Assembly: GCA_900552585.1 (NCBI GenBank)
Contig: USAB01000001.1
Coordinates: 6,687-70,686 of the forward strand
Origin: an uncultured Coriobacteriaceae bacterium
GTDB lineage: Bacteria; Actinomycetota; Coriobacteriia; Coriobacteriales; Eggerthellaceae
DNA length: 64,000 nucleotides
Direction: 5' to 3'
A model generated the notes under the pieces. That model searched no databases. It was given only the letters and a program-made list of their open reading frames with translations, and had not been told where the DNA came from. Position 1 is the stretch's first letter. Each line of letters starts with the position of its first letter. Position numbers and translations under genes: made by a program. Below are positions 26,541-35,928 of the stretch, piece after piece.

Positions 26541-26935
26541 AGCCTCTCTCCTTATTTGTGCGCGCTCACAAGGCATCGCTCCGCGCCGCCCTACACGGCC
26601 GGCATCGGCGCCCTTCGCGCGAAGCTTCGCCCGAAAATAGTGCCGCTCACCCAAACACCAAGGTCAGCAACGCAAAGTTTAACTTTTGCGAAACATGGTT
26701 TCCAGCATGTTTCATCCGCAGGTAAAAAGAGGGTTTTATCCAGTCTGCCACCCCTAACCTGTGCTTCAGCACAATTCTCGCTGGGCTGGCGAATATGGGA
26801 ATCATCAGGGCTTTTCCCGAATATTGAATCGTTCCAAAAGAATGCCGGCCGTGTGAGCCCCCCCGCCCGGGACACGGGGGCGGACGTCAGGCGAAATCCG
26901 ATTCGACCCTCGCAAAGAGGACGGGAGATAAGCGT
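26541..26935. other. 395-bp divergent control region of the amine island
   Basis: It separates the pucR-type gene from the cytidylate-kinase-like gene and carries two separate palindromes (26674-26686 and 26690-26713). The rest shows no gene. Confidence 0.5.
26674..26713. promoter_or_regulatory. Twin palindromic operators between pucR and the island
   Basis: AAAGTT-T-AACTTT (26674-26686) is an exact 13-bp palindrome. Four bases on, GAAACATG and CATGTTTC (26690-26697 and 26706-26713) form an 8-bp inverted repeat with an 8-base spacer. Their place in the divergent gap makes them candidate PucR binding sites; this is inference. Confidence 0.5.
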
Positions 26936-27529
26936 ATGAAACCAAGAATCATCACCATCGGCTGCGATTTCGGTGCAGGAGGGCCGCAGATCGGCAAGGC
27001 GCTGGCGGAAGCGCTGGGCATCGAATACTACGACCGCGACCTGGTCGACAAGGTCGTCAGCGAAATCGACGTCGACCGTAAGGTCGTCGAGGAGGCCGAC
27101 ACGCACACACATGCGAGCTACGAGTATCAGACAAAGTACGGCCCACGCTACGCGAACCTGACGAACCGCGTCATCTCCGTGCAGAACGAGGTCATCCACC
27201 GCATGGCCGCCCAGGGCCCGTGCGTGATTATCGGCCGCAGCGCGAACTTCCTGTTAGAAGACCGCGATGACGTCCTGAACCTGTTCATCTACGCCCCGAA
27301 GAGTATTCGCGTGGCATCCATCATGGAGCAGTTCGACGCAGGACAAGAGCGCGCTGAGGAAATGGTCCGATACAACGACGAGATCAACCACGCACGTCAC
27401 AAGTACATCACCGGCACCTACCGCGGCGACCGCAACGGCCGCCACATGCTTCTGGACAGCAGCCTGCTGGGTTGGGACGGCACCGTCCGCTACCTGCTGG
27501 CCTTAATCGAGATGCTGGTCGAGGAATAG
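26936..27529 (+). CDS. Cytidylate-kinase-like family protein
   Basis: The 197-residue protein has a nucleotide-binding N-terminus (ITIGCDFGAGGPQIGKAL, residues 6-23) of the AAK/cytidylate-kinase-like type, followed by IEYYDRDLVDKV and the later GPCVIIGRSANFLL. True CMP kinases phosphorylate CMP, but this subfamily is common beside transporters and two-component genes in gut anaerobes, and its substrate is unknown. GGGAGATAAG supports the start. The permease-dehydrogenase gene begins 35 bases downstream in the same direction. Confidence 0.85.
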   Translation: MKPRIITIGCDFGAGGPQIGKALAEALGIEYYDRDLVDKVVSEIDVDRKVVEEADTHTHASYEYQTKYGPRYANLTNRVISVQNEVIHRMAAQGPCVIIGRSANFLLEDRDDVLNLFIYAPKSIRVASIMEQFDAGQERAEEMVRYNDEINHARHKYITGTYRGDRNGRHMLLDSSLLGWDGTVRYLLALIEMLVEE

Positions 27530-27564
27530 CGAGCCATCGAAAGAATGTTAGAGGGATAAGAGCT

Positions 27565-30282
27565 ATGGCAGCACAATCTGAATTCAAGAAGGTGTTCAGC
27601 GCCTGGGACATCTTGGTCCTTGCCTTCGGCGCAATGGTCGGCTGGGGCTGGGTTGTTTCCACGGGCGACTGGATTAACAGCGCAGGCGTCATCGGCGCAA
27701 TGCTCGGCTTCCTGCTGGGCGGCGTGATGATCCTGTTCGTAGGTTTGACGTACGCGGAACTGACACCGGCAATGCCGGAAACAGGCGGCGAGCATGCGTT
27801 CAGCATGAGGGCCATGGGACCCACGGGACCATTCATCTGAACGTGGGCAATCGTCTTCGGTTATGCGTCGGTCACCTGTTTCGAAGCCTGCGCACTGCCC
27901 ACCATCATCACGTACCTGTATCCGGACTTCCTGCAGGGATACCTGTACACCGTAGCCGGGTTCGACATCTACGCGACCTGGCTGGTAACGGCCATCGTCG
28001 TCGCCGTGGTCATGCTGCTGATCAACATCCGCGGCGCCGAGACGGCGGCGAAGCTGCAGTCCGTGTTGACCGTGATCATCGGCGGCACCGGCATCGTGCT
28101 GGTGGCGGCATCCGTGATCACCGGCAGCCCCAGCAACCTGGAAGGTCAGGTGTTCCTAGGTGCCGAACCCACGACCGTGTTCGGCGGCATCCTTGCCGTA
28201 GCGGCCGTCAGCCCGTTCTTTTACATCGGCTTCGACGTCATCCCGCAGGCCGCCGAGGAGATCAACCTGCCCCTGAAGCGCATCGGCAGCATCCTGGTGC
28301 TTTCCATCGTGCTTGCCGTGGTGTTCTACGCGCTGGTCATCTTCGCCGTGGGCTTCGTCATGAACAGCGGCGCTATCGCCGCGTCAAACAGCGCTACGGG
28401 TCTGGTGACAGCCGACGCGATGGCCACCGCATTCGGCAGCGACGCCATGGGCAAGGCGCTGACCATCGCCGGCCTGTGCGGCATCATCACCAGCTGGAAC
28501 TCGTTCCTCATCGGCTCCAGCCGCGCCGTGTACTCCATGGCCCGTTCGTACATGATTCCCCACTTCTTCACGAAGCTGCACCCGAAGTTCAACACCCCCG
28601 TCGCCGCCCTGATGCTGGTCGGCATCCTGAGCATCTTGGCCCCGTTCGCCGGTCGCAAGATGCTGGTCTGGGTCGTGGACGCTGGCAACTTCGGCTGCGT
28701 GCTTGCCTACTTCATGGTGGCCATCTCCTTCATAATCCTGCGCAAGAAAGAACCGGACATGAAACGTCCGTACAAGATCAAGGATTGGAAGACCGTAGGC
28801 GTGCTGGCCGTCGCCATGTCCGGCATCATGCTGGCCCTGTACATCGCCCCCGGCTCCAGCGTGGCGCTGGCCCCGCAGGAATGGGGCATGGTCCTTGGAT
28901 GGACGGCGTTGAGCGCGGTGTTCTACGCAACCAGCAAGGTGAAGTACGGCGAGAAGTTCGGCACGCATGAGCACATCTACAATGCCGAGCTAGACGGCGC
29001 AATGCCCACCGGCGGGCTGGAGGACATCGAAGAGAAGCCCGGAATCATCCAGTTCCCGAAGATTTCCCGCTTCCCCTCGCAGCTGCCCACCGCCGAGACG
29101 TTCAATTACCATCTGCCCGTGAATATCGTGTTCGGCATAGGCAAGGTGGACACGGTCGGCGATTACGCCGCGCAGTACGGCAAGAAGGCGCTCATCGTCA
29201 CCGGCGGCAGCTCTGCTAAGAAATCCGGTCTGTACAATCGGGTGAACGGGCTGCTGCAGGATAAGGGCATGACAACGATGCTCTACGACAAGGTCACGCC
29301 GAATCCGCTGACCACCACGGCAGAGGAAGGCGCGCAGATTGCCCGCCAGAATGGCATCGACGTCATCGTCGCCATCGGCGGCGGCAGCATCATGGACGCC
29401 GCGAAGGGCATGGCGTTCCTGACCGTGAACGACGGCGACATCAACGACTACATCTACAACCGCAAGCATAGCGACGAGGCGCTGCCGCTGATAGCCATCC
29501 CCACCACGTGCGGCACCGGCTCCGAGGGGAACGGCTTCGCGGTGCTGACGAACCCCGAGAACGGAGACAAGAAGTCGCTGCGCTGCGCCGCCATCGTCCC
29601 GAAGGCCAGCATCGTGGACCCGAAGGTCATGCAGACCATGCCGAAGAAGGCGCTGGCAGCTGTGGGCTTCGATGCTCTGTGCCACAACATCGAAGCGTTC
29701 ACAGCGAACAACGCGCAGCCCCTCACGGATGCAATGGCCCAGTGCGCCATCCCGCTGATCTGGGAGAACCTGCCGAAGGCCTACGAGGGCAACATGAGCG
29801 ACGAGGTCTGGGGGTCGCTCTGCATGGGCAGCACCATCGGCGGCATGGTGATCAACACGGCCGGCGTGACGCTGGCACACGGCATGGAACACCCGGTCAG
29901 CGGCCTGAAGAACGTTGTCCATGGCGTGGGCCTGGCTGCCATCGAGCCCATTGCTGTGGAGGCAACCTGCCGGGCGAACCGCTTCAAGTTCGGCAAGGTA
30001 GCACGCCTTATGGGCGGCCTGACGGCCGAGGATTGCGGGCCGCGCCTGCGCTCGCTGACACGGCGCCCGAACATGGATGTGACGCTTGCAGACCTGGGCG
30101 TAAAGGAAGAGGACATTCCCTGGCTTGCCGAGAACTGCCTGAAGGTTTCGGCCGGCAACCTGGTAAACACGCCCGGCTCCGAGGACGTAAACAACAAGGA
30201 GGCGTTGGAAGCGCTGTACCGCCAGATGATGAATGGACGCGTATTCGAAAGCGCCGAGAAGGAAGCGGCTCTGATCGCCTAG
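27565..30282 (+). pseudogene. APC amino-acid permease fused to an iron-containing alcohol dehydrogenase, with an in-frame TGA
   Basis: One reading frame of 905 codons starts at 27565 (MAAQSEFKK). The permease part spans about residues 1-480 with 11-12 membrane segments. It passes without a stop through a hydrophilic linker (GLEDIEEKPG, FPKISRFPSQLP) into a group III iron alcohol dehydrogenase from about residue 512, with GGGSIMDAAKG for NAD(P) and FDALCHNIEAF, GMEHPVSG and VVHGVG as metal ligands. A TGA at codon 92 (27838-27840), inside the third membrane segment, splits it. The dehydrogenase would reduce an aldehyde such as succinate semialdehyde (inference). Confidence 0.82.
27838..27840 (+). 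other. In-frame TGA within the permease
   Basis: The frame reads GPFI-TGA-TWAIVFGY and continues open for 813 codons. The remainder of the permease aligns well with family sequence on both sides, so either a single substitution (for example TGC/TGT/TGG to TGA) or a recoded codon is present. The next 40 bases form only a weak hairpin with no G in its loop, which does not support a selenocysteine signal. Confidence 0.8.
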
Positions 30283-30611
30283 CAAACACGCGGATGCGCG
30301 CAAGAGCGGCAAAGGCACCGTATGCGACCGCAAGATCGGCTCGGGAAACCCGGGTCGGTCTTTTCATACAGCCGCTGCGCCCGCCTTTCGCATGTGGCTG
30401 CGCCCGCGCTTTCCGCGGCGCGGCAGCGCTTGTCCATCGCGCTCGCACTCGTTCTTCACATACCGCCACACTCCCCCCGCCGTTTAGCGCGCAACCGCGG
30501 TCGCCCTTGCCGCCAGGCGCAAAATGTACCTGCGCCCTATTGAGAATGGCACGCGAATTTTGCTGCGACACGGTATGCTGGACACGAACAAACGCAAGGA
30601 GGAGGAACCTG
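30283..30611. other. 329-bp intergenic region
   Basis: After the terminator at its left end, this is a GC-rich stretch with no recognisable gene. A candidate promoter for the next gene cannot be named with confidence. Confidence 0.4.
30334..30365 (+). terminator. Terminator of the permease-dehydrogenase gene
   Basis: A 12-bp stem (30334-30345 with 30349-30360, including G-U pairs), a 3-base loop and TTTT follow the stop. Confidence 0.8.
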
Positions 30612-31163
30612 ATGAATTCCGACCAGCATCAAAGCGACGCAACCGAGGCTCGAAGGGCACGCTCGCGCGTCGCAGCGCGCCGCATGACCAGCCACACCCG
30701 ATTCGTCGCAAGCGTTCCGGCAGTTGGATTGTTCATCGCGGCGGTCGCCCTTTCCATCGTCACGTTCATAGACGTAATCTCCATGGTGGGAGAGATATTC
30801 GAAGGATCCTACGATCTTACGCAGCTTAGCGTGGAATGCATCGAATTCGCCGATTCGTTCCTGCTCGCCGTGGCGCTGTACATCCTTTCCCTGGGGCTGA
30901 TCCGCCTGTTCGTATCCGACAAAATCCCTCTGCCCGCCTGGCTGGAATTCCACGACTTCGACGACCTGAAAGAGCGCCTGGCAAGCGTGATCTGCATCAT
31001 GCTGGGTGTGTACTTCCTGGGACATACGCTGAATGGCCAGATAGGCATCGACACGCTGTGGCTGGGCCTGGGCGCTGCCGCCGTCATCTTCGCGCTGGCC
31101 TTCTTCGTGCGCCACGTGTTCCTGCATAAAGAGGGTAGCGAAGAACCGCCCAAGGAAGAGTAA
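30612..31163 (+). CDS. YqhA/UPF0114-like inner-membrane protein
   Basis: The 183-residue protein has a charged N-terminus, then four hydrophobic segments: VASVPAVGLFIAAVALSI, SFLLAVALYILSLGLIRLF, ICIMLGVYFLGHTL and LWLGLGAAAVIFALAFF. The LYILSLGLIRLF segment and the arrangement match the UPF0114/YqhA family, whose role is unknown. AAGGAGGAGG lies seven bases before the ATG at 30612. It converges with nhaA. Confidence 0.8.
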   Translation: MNSDQHQSDATEARRARSRVAARRMTSHTRFVASVPAVGLFIAAVALSIVTFIDVISMVGEIFEGSYDLTQLSVECIEFADSFLLAVALYILSLGLIRLFVSDKIPLPAWLEFHDFDDLKERLASVICIMLGVYFLGHTLNGQIGIDTLWLGLGAAAVIFALAFFVRHVFLHKEGSEEPPKEE

Positions 31164-31212
31164 TCGCTTCCGCGCGCTATCTTCTTCCGTGCGTGTGGTG
31201 CGTTCTGCACGT

Positions 31213-32847
31213 TTACTTCGAGTGCAGCTTCACGCATAGCTCGTGAGGCTCGTCGTCCTCGCATGCTTGCCGCCACGCCGCCCGGCATTCATCGTCCATG
31301 TCGGCCAATGCACGCTCGTATTCGCGCTCCTCTTCACGCTCATCGTGCGGCAGATTCGAGCCGTCGGCTCCCACCCGCAAGTACGCCGTGTCTTCGTCCA
31401 CCGCACGTTTCGCCTCGGGCATCAGCACCGCGAATCCAGCAATGCCCGCAACGGCGGACGCCATGAGAATCGCAAGCTTCGCCGCCGATGTCGCCGCTTC
31501 GGAATCGAACGCCAGGTTCGACACGAAGATGGCCATGGTGAAGCCGACACCGCCCAGCAGCGCCGCGCCCGCCATGTGCCTCCACGTGGTATGCGCGGGA
31601 AGGGCGCCCAACCCGCTTTTCACCACAATCGCGCTGGCCAGCAGAATGCCCACCGGCTTGCCTGCCAGCAGGCCGAAGAACACGCCCAGAAATCCCGGCG
31701 AGGCCACGATGGCGCCCAGGTCGCCCGAAACGTGCACATTCGCATTCGTGAGTGCGAACAGCGGCAAAATCACGAAGTACACCCACGGGTAGAGCCCGTT
31801 CTCGAGGCGCGTGGCCGGCGGGATAACCTGGCGCGACACCGCAGACAGGTTGCGCACGTTCCGCAGATACTCCTTTTGCGCGATAACGGGCTCCTCGGGC
31901 TCCAGCGCATCCGCTGCCTGATTGACCTTCTTGTCGGACCAGGCGGCGAATTCGCGCAGATTCACCCGCGATCCAGACGGTATGGCGAACGCCAGCAGCA
32001 CGCCAGCGATGGTGGCATGCACGCCCGACAGATACACGAACGCCCACAGCGCCACGCCCAGCAGCAGGTACGGCGCCAGCGCGTACACATGCGCGCGGTT
32101 CAGCAGGATCAGCGCTACAAGCACCACTGCGGCGCCCAGCAGGCACGCCAGGTCGGGGGCATGACCGTAGAAGATGGCTATGACCAGGATGGCGATGATG
32201 TCGTCCGCCACGGCCAGCGTGGACAGGAACACGCGAATGCCGCCCGGAATGCGGTCGCCCAGAAGCGCCATGATGCCCAATGCAAAGGCGATGTCGGTCG
32301 CCGTCGGAATACCCCAGCCGCCCGCCGTCTCGGGCGACGATGCGTTGAACAGCAGGTACACCGCCACGGGCATTGCCACACCGCCCACTGCCGCGATGAC
32401 GGGCAGCAGCGCAGCACGAATGTTCGTCAGCTCGCCCACCGTCATCTCGTACTTGACCTCAAGGCCAACCAGCAGGAAGAACAGCGCCATAAACAGATCG
32501 TTTATCACATGGGAGATGCTCATGGTCAGCTGCGTGCTGCCCGCCACAAATCCGACGGCGGTATGGATGGCCTCTTCGAAGCCTTCGCGCGCGCCCGTGT
32601 TCGCAATGGTCAGCGCCACAACAGCCGCCGCTAGCATGACCGCCGCCGCCTTCGTGGACGAGTGCGTGAACTCCACAATGCGCCGATAGCGCTTCTGGTG
32701 GCCCTGCACCGCGCCGATGAAGAGCGAGTCGTTCGCGCTGCCGACAGCTGCGTTGTCAGCAGCAGCACCGGACGAAGCCGCGTCGCCAGCCACTGGATTC
32801 GAGGCGTTCGTTTCGTTCTTATTGCTATCCAAAGAAGTCATAGGCAT
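31213..32847 (-). CDS. nhaA: Na+/H+ antiporter NhaA with an acidic C-terminal extension
   Basis: The 544-residue protein carries the NhaA core, including TATDIAFALGIMALLG and TLAVADDIIAI with the two essential Asp residues (about residues 178 and 209). NhaA exports sodium in exchange for protons across the inner membrane. It is longer than the about 390-residue E. coli protein. A 50-residue N-terminal tail, a hydrophilic insert (EPEEPVIAQKEYLRN) and an acidic tail of about 55 residues (DEREEEREYERALADMDDE) account for the difference. The start has only a weak site (GAAAG). A TetR gene is divergent. Confidence 0.92.
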   Translation of the reverse strand: MPMTSLDSNKNETNASNPVAGDAASSGAAADNAAVGSANDSLFIGAVQGHQKRYRRIVEFTHSSTKAAAVMLAAAVVALTIANTGAREGFEEAIHTAVGFVAGSTQLTMSISHVINDLFMALFFLLVGLEVKYEMTVGELTNIRAALLPVIAAVGGVAMPVAVYLLFNASSPETAGGWGIPTATDIAFALGIMALLGDRIPGGIRVFLSTLAVADDIIAILVIAIFYGHAPDLACLLGAAVVLVALILLNRAHVYALAPYLLLGVALWAFVYLSGVHATIAGVLLAFAIPSGSRVNLREFAAWSDKKVNQAADALEPEEPVIAQKEYLRNVRNLSAVSRQVIPPATRLENGLYPWVYFVILPLFALTNANVHVSGDLGAIVASPGFLGVFFGLLAGKPVGILLASAIVVKSGLGALPAHTTWRHMAGAALLGGVGFTMAIFVSNLAFDSEAATSAAKLAILMASAVAGIAGFAVLMPEAKRAVDEDTAYLRVGADGSNLPHDEREEEREYERALADMDDECRAAWRQACEDDEPHELCVKLHSK

Positions 32848-33046
32848 GCACTTTCATTCATCGGGCATTGCACTGTGCAAGATATGCGTCCATTGCAGAA
32901 TTCTATACTGCAGAGCGCCCCGGAAGAAGATATTTCATCCGGCTCGCCCACCGCATCCGACCGAAAAGCGGACAGCTGCCAAGATGCGCCAAGCGTGAAG
33001 CGCTGCTGTCCCGCTGTCCACCGGCGCGGCTCTTTGCTTGCAGGTT

Positions 33047-33059
33047 TGACATTATGTCA
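33047..33059. promoter_or_regulatory. Palindromic operator TGACAT-T-ATGTCA
   Basis: An exact 13-bp palindrome sits 53 bases before the TetR start, in the nhaA/TetR divergent gap. Its core TGAC-N5-GTCA recurs at 33844-33856 upstream of the lysozyme gene, so it is the best candidate binding site of the TetR regulator. Confidence 0.6.
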
Positions 33060-33111
33060 GCTATACCGCATCATCAATGCAGAATACATGCGGGAATGCG
33101 AGGAAGCGATC

Positions 33112-33732
33112 ATGCCGAGGATGACCGAAGAACAAGCCGCGCGCAGGAAAGACGAGATTCTGGATGCCTGCGATGCGCTGTATCGGGAGTCGGCGTTCCA
33201 GGACATCACCATCAAGGACATCGCGGAGCGAACCAGTCTCTCGCGCCCATCTATCTACAATTACTTCGAAACCATCGGCGAAATATTCCTAGGCCTACTG
33301 GAACGCGAGTACAGCTACTGGGCAAATGACCTTTCCGCCATCGCGAAAGACAACGAATCGCTTGACCTGGATAAGCTTGCCTCCGAGATTGCCTACTCGC
33401 TGGAGCGGCGCAAGACCATGTTGCGCATCCAAGCCGCGAACCTCTATGAAGTGGAGGATACCAGTCGGTTGGAGCGCCTTGCCGACTTCAAACGCGCAAT
33501 GCGCCGCGCGATGGACGCCCTGGACGCGTGCCTGATGAAGTTTCTGCCGCCGATGGACAGGGACGATTGCGAAACGTTCCGTCTGGCGTTCTTCCCGTTC
33601 CTATGCGGCGTATTCGCCTACGCGAATCCCACTGAAAAGCAATGCCGCGCTATGGACAACGCCGGCATCCCCCATCGCGCTTCCAGTGTCTATGAGCTGT
33701 CGAAGAACTGCCTGCTCCAGCTGCTAAGCTAA
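33112..33732 (+). CDS. TetR-family regulator
   Basis: The 206-residue protein has a clear TetR HTH: ITIKDIAERTSLSRPSIYNYF (about residues 28-48) followed by IGEIFLGLLE. The C-terminal part (RKTMLRIQAANLYEVEDTSRLERL) resembles the TetR_C_21 type common in Clostridia and Coriobacteria. GAGGAAGCG precedes the ATG at 33112. It is divergent from nhaA and lies upstream of the lysozyme gene; a shared palindrome suggests it acts on its own promoter and possibly the next gene. Confidence 0.88.
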   Translation: MPRMTEEQAARRKDEILDACDALYRESAFQDITIKDIAERTSLSRPSIYNYFETIGEIFLGLLEREYSYWANDLSAIAKDNESLDLDKLASEIAYSLERRKTMLRIQAANLYEVEDTSRLERLADFKRAMRRAMDALDACLMKFLPPMDRDDCETFRLAFFPFLCGVFAYANPTEKQCRAMDNAGIPHRASSVYELSKNCLLQLLS

Positions 33733-33839
33733 CATGCAGCACGCAATACCGCCGAACACTCCGGGGTCGCTTCGGAATTTCGATCTATCTGTTCTTTTCC
33801 TGTTGGCATATCGTCCGAGTCATCACATCATAGAATCTA

Positions 33840-33860
33840 AAACTGACATATCGTCAGTTT
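33840..33860. promoter_or_regulatory. Palindrome AAACTGAC/GTCAGTTT upstream of the lysozyme gene
   Basis: Two perfect 8-bp arms with a 5-base spacer (33840-33847 and 33853-33860) lie about 106 bases before the lysozyme start and share the TGAC-N5-GTCA core with the site before the TetR gene. Confidence 0.6.
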
Positions 33861-33966
33861 CCATCGAGCATTTTGGCTTTCCGTACGGGCACCGGATATT
33901 TCCCGCGGTCTTCGCAGTACTATGAAGAACGTACTGTCTTCCACAAGGACATCGAGGGAGGCAAGG

Positions 33967-35811
33967 ATGACGTACACCTCTGCTCGCAAAAGCGCAGTTC
34001 TTGCTGCGTTCGCAATCGCACTCTTCGCCAGCGCATTCGCGCTGATGACCGCACTGCCCGGCCATGCATTCGCCGCAACGCACGCACAGGAGAACGCAGC
34101 CGCCGTCATGGGAGATGCCGGCAACACTGCCGGCATCGGCTCCTCCGCCGCGACCGACAGCCCCAGCAGCTCTAGCAGCTCCGGCAGCACCGCCACGCCG
34201 AAATTGCGCCTATTCGCAAAGGCGGCGCCCGCAACCACCACAACCTCTGCGACCCCGACGTCCGGCGTGACGCTGAACATGGCGCATGCGCATCGCAACA
34301 GCGACCTGAAAAGCACTGCGCTGAAGTATGTCATCGACGTGTCCGAGTTCAACGAATGTAACTTCAAGAAGATCAAAGCCGCCGGTGTCGACGGCATCAT
34401 CATCCGCTGCGGATACCAAGGCTACGGAAGCGGTGGCCTGTACGAGGACAGTACGTTCCTCAAGAAGTATGTGGCCGCCAAGAAGGCCGGCCTGAAGGTG
34501 GGCGTGTACTTCTACACGGAAGCTATAAAAACCTCTGAGGCAAAACAGCAAGCCACATTCGTGCTGCAGCTGATCAACGAGGCAAAGGCGAAAGCTGCGG
34601 CAGACAGCACATTCAAGAGCATGATGGCCAAGAACAGCTCGCTCACCGCCTCCCCCGACTATTACGTGGCATTCGATTACGAATCCGCCTCCGGCGGCCG
34701 CCTGGCGAAGGCGAATATCAGTCAATCCACAGGCGCGAAGATAGCGAAGGCCTTCCTTTCTGCCATCAAATCTGCAGGTTACGAGCCTATTCTGTACACA
34801 GGTGCAGACTTCTCCGCCCACCACGTGAACGCAGACACGGTCAAGAATGCCGGTTACGGCATCTGGTTCGCCCATTACTCCACTGCCGCCATGTCGTATA
34901 AGGCATCCGGCTGGTACGACGGACAGATCTCGCTCTGGCAGGCCGAAGACAGCGCGAAGGTGAACGGCGTCACGTCCGGCGGCGTAGACTTCGACTATGC
35001 CTATGACCCCACCACGGTCAGCCTGGCTACCGCGAACGACGCAACGGCTGTGGCCGTGGGGTCCGAGCGCGACGTGACTGCGAAATCCACGACAAGGCAC
35101 TTCGGCACGCTGAGCGAGAAATACATATGGACCAGCTCGGACACCAGCATCGCCACCGTGGACAACAGCGGCTCCGTCACCGGCGTTTCGAAGGGCGCCG
35201 TCACGATCACGGCAACGGGCAAAACGTCGGGAGCTTCGCAATCCATCACGTTGAACGTGAAGACGGCGCTGAAGACACTGCCTGCACCCGGAAAGCCCAC
35301 GGTCACCGTGAAGAAAGACGGCAAATATGCCACGCTTTCTTGGAAGGCAACGAAGGACGCCGAATGGTACACCGTGGTGGACGGCGGCAACAATGTGGTG
35401 AAAAAGACCACGAGCACCAGCGTGAAGCTTGCCGTAGGATACGGCAAGACGGCCAGATACCACGTGATTGCATATCGGACCAGCGATTACGGCAACGTGC
35501 CCAGCACCGCCGGCAGCGCCTCCGTGAAAACGAAGCCCGCAAATCTCACGGGCTTGAAAGCCAAAACGGTCACGAAACGCTCTGCGAAGCTGACGTGGAG
35601 CAAGGCCTCGGGCGCAACGACGTATCGTGTCTACCGTTCTGGCAATGGCGGGAAATCGTACAAGCGCCTCATCATCACGAAGTCGACTTCGTACACGAAT
35701 ACGAAAGTGAAGAAGGGTGCGAAGTACCTCTACCGCGTGCGCGCCTATGCCTCGAACGGCTTGGGCAGCAAGGCTGCGGCCCCCATTACCGTGAAAATCC
35801 CGCGCCGCTAG
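33967..35811 (+). CDS. Secreted GH25 lysozyme with Big_2 and Fn3-like domains
   Basis: The 614-residue protein starts with a signal peptide ending GHAFA, then a Ser-rich linker. The GH25 muramidase domain begins at about residue 110 with the Asp of VIDVSEFN, has IIIRCGYQGYG and the catalytic-type AFDYES (about 236), and ends near VDFDYAY. A Big_2-like Ig domain (YIWTSSDTSIATVD, GSVTGVSKGAVTITATG) and two Fn3-like modules follow. It cleaves peptidoglycan outside the cell. The GGGAGG site fixes the start at 33967; an ATG at 33922 lacks one. It converges with the pilus locus. Confidence 0.92.
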   Translation: MTYTSARKSAVLAAFAIALFASAFALMTALPGHAFAATHAQENAAAVMGDAGNTAGIGSSAATDSPSSSSSSGSTATPKLRLFAKAAPATTTTSATPTSGVTLNMAHAHRNSDLKSTALKYVIDVSEFNECNFKKIKAAGVDGIIIRCGYQGYGSGGLYEDSTFLKKYVAAKKAGLKVGVYFYTEAIKTSEAKQQATFVLQLINEAKAKAAADSTFKSMMAKNSSLTASPDYYVAFDYESASGGRLAKANISQSTGAKIAKAFLSAIKSAGYEPILYTGADFSAHHVNADTVKNAGYGIWFAHYSTAAMSYKASGWYDGQISLWQAEDSAKVNGVTSGGVDFDYAYDPTTVSLATANDATAVAVGSERDVTAKSTTRHFGTLSEKYIWTSSDTSIATVDNSGSVTGVSKGAVTITATGKTSGASQSITLNVKTALKTLPAPGKPTVTVKKDGKYATLSWKATKDAEWYTVVDGGNNVVKKTTSTSVKLAVGYGKTARYHVIAYRTSDYGNVPSTAGSASVKTKPANLTGLKAKTVTKRSAKLTWSKASGATTYRVYRSGNGGKSYKRLIITKSTSYTNTKVKKGAKYLYRVRAYASNGLGSKAAAPITVKIPRR

Positions 35812-35928
35812 CACAGGCAGTGAACGCAGGCCGGAACAGGCACCTCGCAGCGGACGCAGCGCTGTCAGATATGGCTTGACGCCAGGCGCATCAGGCACCC
35901 ATCACGCGCGCCTCCAGACCGTGCGGCA

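Noticed and set aside
27838..27880. Selenocysteine insertion signal after the in-frame TGA
   Set aside because: Only a weak hairpin with loop UCUU forms; the guanine-containing loop expected for SelB binding is missing. A mutation or error is simpler.
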